A stretch of 64,000 nucleotides of DNA from Apodemus sylvaticus (taxonomy: Eukaryota; Chordata; Mammalia; Rodentia; Muridae), in NCBI RefSeq assembly GCF_947179515.1, contig NC_067474.1, forward strand, positions 96,475,324-96,539,323, given 5' to 3'. The notes under the pieces are model-generated. The model was given only the letters and a program-made list of their open reading frames with translations. It did not search any database and was not told where the DNA came from. Below, piece by piece: positions 57,935-64,000 of the stretch (within the stretch, counting starts at the first letter, position 1; each line of letters begins with the position of its first letter). The position numbers and the translations under genes were made by a program.

Positions 57935-58245
57935 AAACAATTTATTCTGAGGAAAGAAATCTCTTTGTGGAAGCCTTTAACAACTTGTAAACATATTTGT
58001 CTATTTTCAAGTTTGGGTTTTTATGCTTGTTTAAATAGCCTGAAACCATGGTAATCTGTTTGTGGGAGCATGGCCTGCCAGCCTAAAGATTTTCTTGCTG
58101 CCTAGTAGCTGTGTAAAATATAACTGATTAAGTCACCCGACTGTCCATTTTGATAACTTGATTTGAATATTCAGTTATTCAGGATGTGGCCAGCTTGACG
58201 GGTTGATTCAAGAGATCAGTTATTTATATCTGTACCTGGGATGTA

Positions 58246-58815
58246 GCTATGTAGCTGTACAGTAGTAGATGGTTGTGCTGGGATGCAGCTGTATTGGATG
58301 GTGGTTGTGCTGGGGTGCAGCTGTGCTGTGGAGTGGTTGAGCTGGGGTGCAGCTGTGCTGTGGAGTGGTTGTGCTGGGGTGCAACTGTGCTGTGGAGTAA
58401 CGGTTAGGCTGGGGTGCAGCTATGCTGTGGAGTGGTTAGACTGGGGTGCAGCTGTGCTGTGGAGTGGTTAGACTGGGGTGCAGCTATGCTGTGGAGTGGT
58501 TAGGCTGGGGTGCAGCTGTGCTGTGGAGTGGGTAGACTGGGGTGCAGCTATGCTGTGGAGTGGTTAGGCTGGGGTGCAGCTGTGCTGTGGAGTGGTTGTG
58601 CTGGAGTGCAGCTATGCTGTGGAGTGGTTAGACTGGGGTGCAGCTGTGCTGTGGAGTGGTTGTGCTGGGGTGCAGCTGTGCTGTGGAGTGGTTAGACTGG
58701 GGTGCAGCTGTGTTGTGGAGTGGTTGAGCTGGGGTGCAGCTGTGCTGTGGAGTGGGTAGACTGGGGTACAGCTGTGCTGTGGAGTGGTTGAGCTGGGGTG
58801 TAGCTGTACAGTGGA
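58246..58815. repeat. 32-bp G-rich minisatellite, about 17 copies
   Basis: Units of 32 bp built from CTGGGGTGCAGCTGTGCTGT then GGAGTGGTTAGA or GGAGTGGTTGTG/GAG. Left-end copies are more diverged. The + strand is very G-rich and C-poor. Overlapping open frames (rich in Cys, Gly, Trp, Val) follow only from the 96-bp three-unit reading frame. Confidence 0.96.
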
Positions 58816-58878
58816 GATAGCTTTTGTGCTGATTTTGCCTCATTTCTGGTGACAACAGCTGGTAATTGGAGAGTTCTG

Positions 58879-58963
58879 GCTTTGCAAGTTGCAGGTCAAG
58901 GCTGGTTTCTCACCTCCTCCTTTTGACTTAAAAATGTCTGTACTTGTTATAGTACTGAGAGAT
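58879..58963 (+). repeat. Direct duplication, left copy (85 bp)
   Basis: Starts GCTTTGCAAGTTGCAGGTCA and ends ATAGTACTGAGAGAT. Repeated at 59681-59766 with about six differences. Confidence 0.93.
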
Positions 58964-59103
58964 TGCCAAGATCTTAAAGTAGGTATGGGTCAGGGGACTG
59001 TTTGCCTCTTGGGACATCATGGTTTAGGAATTGTGACCATTGTGTAAAGTATTTCACATTTTTCTTTCAGAATAATGTGTGTGTGTGGGGGGGCACACGT
59101 GTC

Positions 59104-59650
59104 AGGGTTTGTTGATGAATCCCCAGGTAGGGCAGTCTCTGGGTGGCCTTTACTTCAGTCTCTGCTCCACACATTGTCTCCCTTATTGCTCCTGTGACTA
59201 TTTTGTTCCCTTTCTTAGACGAACCGAAGCACCCTCACTTAAGTCCTCCTTCTTCTTGAGCTTGGTGAATTGTAACTTGTTTATTTCTAGCTTTTGGTCT
59301 AACATCCACTTATTAATGAGTGCATACCATGTGTGTTCTTTTGTGATTGGGTTGCCTAGCTCAGGATGACACTTTCTAGTTCCATCCATTTGCCCAAGAA
59401 TTTCATGAATTCATTGTTTTTAGTAGCTGAATAGTAGTACTCCATGGTGTATACCATAGTTTCTGTATCCATTACTCTCTTGAGGGGCATCTGGGTTCTT
59501 TCCATCTTCTGGCTATTATAAATAAGGCAGCTATGAACATAGTAGAGCATGTGTCCTTATTACATGTAGGAGCATCTTCTGGGTATATACCCAGGAATGG
59601 TATAGCTGGGTCCGCTGCTAGTATTATGTCTATTTTTCTGAGGAATCACA
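59104..59650 (-). mobile_element. L1 3' fragment (minus strand)
   Basis: Part of the 3' UTR (ATGAATCCCCAGGTAGGGCA) and the antisense ORF2 C terminus (GAATTTCATGAATTCATTGT, CTTCTGGCTATTATAAATAA) ending at TTTTTCTGAGGAATCAC. The 3'-most UTR and poly-A are missing. It lies between the two 85-bp copies. Confidence 0.8.
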
Positions 59651-59680
59651 CAAACATCTTCTTGATAAGCTGTTTATTTA

Positions 59681-59766
59681 GCTTTGCAAATTGCAGGTCA
59701 AGGCTGGTTTCTCACCTCCTCCTTTGTGACTTAAAAAAGTCTGTACTTGTTATAATACTGAGAGAT
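59681..59766 (+). repeat. Direct duplication, right copy (86 bp)
   Basis: Partner of 58879-58963, in the same orientation. It runs directly into the GT microsatellite. Confidence 0.93.
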
Positions 59767-59767
59767 A

Positions 59768-59768
<1 letters not shown>

Positions 59769-59818
<50 letters not shown>

Positions 59819-59822
59819 TGTG
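59769..59822. repeat. (GT)n microsatellite
   Basis: About 26 GT units with one AT interruption. Confidence 0.95.
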
Positions 59823-59960
59823 TCCACATCTCCTTCTCCACAGTGGGATTTTGTTTACTTTGAACTTTTATAGTTCCTGTGTATGTGATCACAGACTCTG
59901 TGAATTTATATGTGTGTAAGTCCTGTTGTGTCTGGAAGATACATTTTCCTTGGACATGAT
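59823..59960 (-). mobile_element. Lx-type L1 3' UTR fragment (minus strand)
   Basis: Parallels 28330-28450: GTGGGATTTTGTTTACTTTG, GATCACAGACTCTGTGAATT and AAGTCCTGTTGTGTCTGGAA. Confidence 0.6.
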
Positions 59961-60339
59961 GATGCTAAGATTGTAGATTAATTATAACTGTGTGAATGTA
60001 TATTGGAAATACTGTAGTAAAAGGTTTATTTTGAAGCAATGTAGGTCATAATATATTAAAATAAAGTTTCAGGCAGATTTTAAGAATAAATAAAAATTAA
60101 AATAAATAAAAAATTTAAAGAAATGGAAATGAGACCCATAATGTTCTGCAACCAAGTATTACCCAATACTTTGTGATAAATTAAAAAAAAGAATGTAATA
60201 AATTAAAAAAGAGGGAAAAAATCCTAATACTAGTTTCTTTTACCAGACATTCAGGATGCAGAGTATCTCTAGACATCTTATGTATGGTCTTGTCTATTTT
60301 AGTTAGTTTGTTTATTTTAGTTCTTATTTGTAATATTTT
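59961..60339. other. A/T-rich unique sequence
   Basis: Contains A-rich stretches with AATAAA-like strings (60060-60120, 60180-60215). No gene or clear repeat. Confidence 0.4.
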
Positions 60340-60735
60340 ATTTTTCTGGCTTGTTTTTGGCTTTCTATGACCATGGTAAGATATCATGAACAAAAGCATT
60401 TTGGGCAGGCGGGGAAGGGCTGTGGGGGATAATTTGACTTATATAACCTAGGTTACAGTCCATTGAAAGAAGCCAAGGTAGGAAACCAGAGGCAGGGACT
60501 GAAGCAGAGGTCTTGGGAGAACACTTCATACTGGATTGCTCCTTTAACTTGCCCAGTCCTCGGACCTAGGGTTTAGCACCACCCACAGTGGACTGGGCCC
60601 GCCCATATCAATTACTGGTCAAGCAATAGTCCACAGGCTTGCCTGCTGTCAGATTTTATTGAGACACTTTTCATTCTTTCCCCAGATGTCTCTAGCTTGA
60701 GTCAAGTTGACATAAAACTAGCCATTACAGTATAT
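60340..60735 (-). mobile_element. Rodent LTR-like repeat (minus strand)
   Basis: Antisense of the 39155 family: TATCATGAACAAAAGCATTT, GGCAGGGACTGAAGCAGAGG, CACCCACAGTGGACTGGGCC, and AGCTTGAGTCAAGTTGACAT at the end. Confidence 0.68.
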
Positions 60736-61199
60736 ATGGAGTCCAGAAGGATTTAGGGCTGTGTATGATAATTGATGAGCTAAGTAATTTTCTAGAAATG
60801 ACCAGTCCTATAGTTGGTAATATCTGGAAGAATCAGTTTTTTTGTATTAAGATATAAGTGAAGGAGGTTAGAAAGCACATTGATGGTTTGCATCAAACAG
60901 TTGCCCGAAGAGCTGAAATAGAATAGACCTGTGAATCTATGAGGCCGCGAATAGAAGCAAATTAGTATAATAGTTTAAAAGACAGTCACATAGAGACAGT
61001 TTTTCATGACAGTCTCTTGAGTTTTTAGTGTTCTGTTTCTTTGTCTCTTGTGCCTTATGACTTACCTGTTGGAAATACTTACTTTTTAAAGGTCAGCAGT
61101 AAGAGAAAAAGGTAAATTTCTCTCTCTAGAAATTAAAATTCCAGAGCAGAAGTAATGTAGCTTCTTTCTTTTATTTTTTTAAAACATACTGAGAGACTT
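60736..61199. other. Unique sequence
   Basis: No repeat or gene signature recognised. Confidence 0.4.
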
Positions 61200-61370
61200 G
61201 GGAGCTGGAGCGATAGCTCAGTACTCAGAGCTCATATGGCTCCTGTAGAGGACCAGGTCAGGAGGCCCTTCGGAATATCTTCTGTGGACTCTGTGAGTAC
61301 CTACACCCACATGTGCTCAGACACACAAATACATACTTAAAATGAAATAAATCAAATCTTTAAAAATATT
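61200..61370 (+). mobile_element. B3-type SINE (+ strand)
   Basis: GGGAGCTGGAGCGATAGCTC head, AGAGGACCAGGTCAGGAGGC, CCTACACCCACATGTGCTCA, and the tail AAATAAATCAAATCTTTAAA. Confidence 0.75.
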
Positions 61371-61596
61371 AAAAATAAAACTTTTATAATGTTTATGTAA
61401 TATGTAAAATAAGATATTCACTGATCATTAATTAAACTAAATAATTAAATTAACTAAAAATGAATCACTAAGCAGTTTGAAGCAGAATACATCTTATATG
61501 CATGTAGTAAGTATGAAAAGGGATATAGTTGTAATCATAGCACAATCAATGAAGTTGAATTCAAGACTGACTTGAAATTACATCTGCCTATTTGCC
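61371..61596. other. AT-rich unique sequence
   Basis: No feature recognised. Confidence 0.4.
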
Positions 61597-61661
61597 TATC
61601 TATATATCTACCTATGTATGTATATATGTGTCTGTCTCTCTGTCTGTCTGTCTCTCTGTCT
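61597..61661. repeat. (TATC)/(TATG)/(TCTG) compound microsatellite
   Basis: Imperfect tetramers: CTATCTATATATCTACC, then TATGTATGTATA, then TCTGTCTGTCTGTCTC. Confidence 0.85.
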
Positions 61662-61805
61662 GGGATTTTTTTTTTGAGACATGGTTTCTCTGTGTAGCCA
61701 TTCCTGTCTTACTCTGTTGACCAGGCTACCCCAGAACTCAGTGATCTCCTGCCTCTGACTTCCAAGTTCTGTGATGAAAGGCGTCAACTACCACTGCCCA
61801 TTTTG
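61662..61805 (-). mobile_element. B1 SINE (minus strand)
   Basis: TTTTTTTTTGAGACATGGTT, GACCAGGCTACCCCAGAACT, and TGATGAAAGGCGTCAACTAC are antisense to the B1 body. Diverged. Confidence 0.8.
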
Positions 61806-62139
61806 AGGTTATAATTTAATCTATGGACATGTGACCAGTTTTTGTATTCCAATTTATATTAACATATGACCTTAAAAAGTGAATGCCTTCGAGAAAAAAG
61901 TTTTATTTTTCTAATTTTATTTCAAAAGTTTCAGTAGTTAGGAATTTTCTTTAGATTCTGTTTCTAGAAGAGAGTAATTTTGTGACCAGTGCACATATTT
62001 CTAAGGAAATTCCCACATTAATACATTGAAAAAGTCTCTTAGTCACTTGGTGTTGAGTCTCTTTGTTCCCCTGGGGAGTAGAGCAGGTGAGAGTCCTCTC
62101 TGGCTGTTCTGTGAGTTGATTCTTTCCATACCCAGACGT
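61806..62139. other. Unique sequence before the satellite
   Basis: No feature recognised. A normal-composition flank up to the abrupt start of the hexamer array. Confidence 0.45.
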
Positions 62140-62145
62140 TCACAC

Positions 62146-64000
62146 AGCCTCAGCTACAGCCTCAGACACAGCCTCAGTCACAGCCTCAGCCACAGCCTCA
62201 GTCACAGCCTCAGTCACAGCCTCAGCCACAGCCTCAGCCACAGCCTCAGTCACAGCCTCAGCCACAGCCTCAGTCACAGCCTCAGCCACAGCCTCAGTCA
62301 CAGCCACAGCCACAGCCTCAGTCACAGCCTCAGTCACAGCCTCAGCCACAGCCTCAGCCTCAGCCACAGCCTCAGTCACAGCCTCAGCCACAGCCTCAGC
62401 CACAGCCTCAGCCACAGCCACAGCCACAGCCACAGCCTCAGTCACAGCCTCAGCCACAGCCACAGCCTCAGCCACAGCCACAGCCACAGCCTCAGCCACA
62501 GCCTCAGCCACAGCCTCAGCCACAGCCTCAGTCACAGCCTCAGTCACAGCCTCAGTCACAGCCACAGCCACAGCCACAGCCTCAGTCACAGCCTCAGTCA
62601 CAGCCACAGCCACAGCCTCAGTCACAGCCTCAGTCACAGCCTCAGCCACAGCCTCAGTCACAGCCACAGTCACAGCCACAGCCTCAGTCACAGCCTCAGC
62701 CACAGCCTCAGTCACAGCCACAGCCTCAGTCACAGCCTCAGCCACAGCCTCAGTCACAGCCTCAGCCTTAGCCACAGCCTCAGCCACAGCCTCAGTCACA
62801 GCCACAGTCACAGCCTCAGCCACAGCCTCAGCCTCAGCCACAGCCTCAGCCTCAGTCACAGCCTCAGTCCCAGCCTCAGTCACAGCCACAGTCACAGCCT
62901 CAGCCTCAGCCTCAGTCACAGCCTCAGTCACAGCCTCAGCCACAGCCTCAGTCACAGCCTCAGTCACAGCCTCAGCCACAGCCTCAGTCACAGCCACAGT
63001 CACAGCCACAGCCTCAGTCACAGCCTCAGCCACAGCCTCAGTCACAGCCACAGCCTCAGTCACAGCCTCAGCCACAGCCTCAGTCACAGCCTCAGCCACA
63101 GCCTCAGCCACAGCCTCAGCCTCAGCCACAGCCTCAGCCACAGCCTCAGTCACAGCCACAGTCACAGCCTCAGCCACAGCCTCAGCCTCAGCCACAGCCT
63201 CAGCCTCAGTCACAGCCTCAGTCCCAGCCTCAGTCACAGTCACAGCCTCAGTCACAGCCTCAGCCACAGCCACAGCCTCAGCCTCAGTCACAGCCTCAGC
63301 CACAGCCTCAGTCACAGCCTCAGTCACAGCCTCAGTCACAGCCTCAGCCACAGCCTCAGCCACAGCCTCAGTCACAGCCTCAGTCACAGCCTCAGCCACA
63401 GCCTCAGTCACAGCCTCAGTCACAGCCTCAGTCACAGCCTCAGCCACAGCCTCAGCCTCAGCCACAGCCTCAGTCACAGCCACAGTCACAGCCTCAGCCA
63501 CAGCCACAGCCACAGCCTCAGCCACAGCCTCAGCCACAGCCTCAGTCACAGCCTCAGTCACAGCCTCAGTCACAGCCTCAGCCACAGCCTCAGCCACAGC
63601 CTCAGCCACAGCCTCAGCCACAGCCTCAGTCACAGCCTCAGTCACAGCCTCAGCCACAGCCACAGTCACAGCCACAGTCACAGCCTCAGTCACAGCCTCA
63701 GTCCCAGCCTCAGTCCCAGCCTCAGTCCCAGCCTCAGTCACAGCCTCAGCCACAGCCACAGCCTCAGCCTCAGTCACAGCCACAGTCACAGCCTCAGTCA
63801 CAGCCTCAGTCACAGCCTCAGCCACAGCCTCAGTCACAGCCTCAGCCACAGCCTCAGTCACAGCCTCAGCCACAGCCTCAGTCACAGCCTCAGTCACAGC
63901 CTCAGTCACAGCCTCAGTCACAGCCTCAGTCACAGCCACAGCCTCAGCCACAGCCTCAGTCACAGCCTCAGTCACAGCCTCAGCCACAGCCTCAGTCACA
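62146..64000. repeat. Hexamer-based satellite (CAGCCT/CAGCCA/CAGTCA), at least 1.85 kb
   Basis: About 309 hexamers, nearly all CAGCCT, CAGCCA, CAGTCA or CAGTCC, in mixed order. The array runs off the window end. It includes a higher-order duplication: 62641-62970 is repeated from 62971 with an offset of 330, later 354 bp. There is no CpG and strong C/A skew. On the minus strand one frame stays open for 619 codons (Glu-Ala-Val/Thr repeats) only because the unit has no stop in that frame. The + strand Gln-Pro/Gln-Ser frame has a TAG at 62769-62771. I see no evidence of a real coding exon. Confidence 0.97.

Noticed and set aside
58283..58855. Overlapping cysteine/tryptophan-rich open frames
   Set aside because: Product of the 32-bp minisatellite, where three units make 96 bp and keep frame.
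62140..63999. 619-codon open frame (Glu-Ala-Val/Thr repeats) on the minus strand
   Set aside because: It arises solely because the hexamer units lack a stop in that frame. The + strand frame has a stop, there are no splice sites or start context, and the composition is pure satellite.

Overview
This is vertebrate nuclear DNA from a murine rodent (mouse/rat group). The evidence is the repeat complement: B1, B2, B3, B4 and ID-like SINEs, Lx-type and younger murine L1 LINEs, and rodent LTR-like repeats. The L1 5' UTR near 35 kb resembles what I remember of rat L1, so Rattus or a close relative is a reasonable guess, but the sequence alone does not prove it. There are no bacterial-type genes, operons or CRISPR arrays.

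The only convincing host coding sequence is two exons on the + strand (13090..13235 and 15466..15520). They join in frame into 67 codons of highly charged coiled coil. I recognise them as part of Ccdc171 (coiled-coil domain containing 171, human C9orf93), near its C terminus. Everything else is intron or flank. No further exon was recognised to the right, so the downstream intron would exceed 48 kb.

Layout. 1-7.7 kb: unique DNA, an L1 that keeps its 5' UTR, then L1 relics. 7.7-15.5 kb: the least repeat-laden block, with one B1, a cluster of TAATTAG homeodomain-type motifs at 9.9-10.5 kb, and the two exons. 15.6-17.3 kb: an Lx L1 3' UTR carrying about 31 copies of a 31-bp minisatellite. 18-50 kb: a stack of L1s in and beside each other, nearly all antisense to the gene. 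Six of them have the inverted 5' segment typical of twin priming, and one appears to carry a 3'-transduced segment. 50-53.3 kb: an LTR-like element with an L1 3' UTR inserted in it. 53.4-56.1 kb: ancient L1. 56.1-57.9 kb: a second repeat-poor block. 58.2-59.8 kb: a G-rich 32-bp minisatellite and an 85-bp direct duplication around an L1 piece. 62.1-64 kb: a hexamer-based satellite that runs off the window.

No element looks autonomously active. The longest uninterrupted L1 frame is a 541-codon reverse-transcriptase segment (20574..22199) inside an inverted fragment. No previously undescribed gene system was found. The most useful leads are the homeodomain-motif cluster, the candidate L1 3' transduction, the concentration of twin-primed L1s, two L1s that keep their 5' ends but lack their 3' ends, and several minisatellites that arose inside L1.
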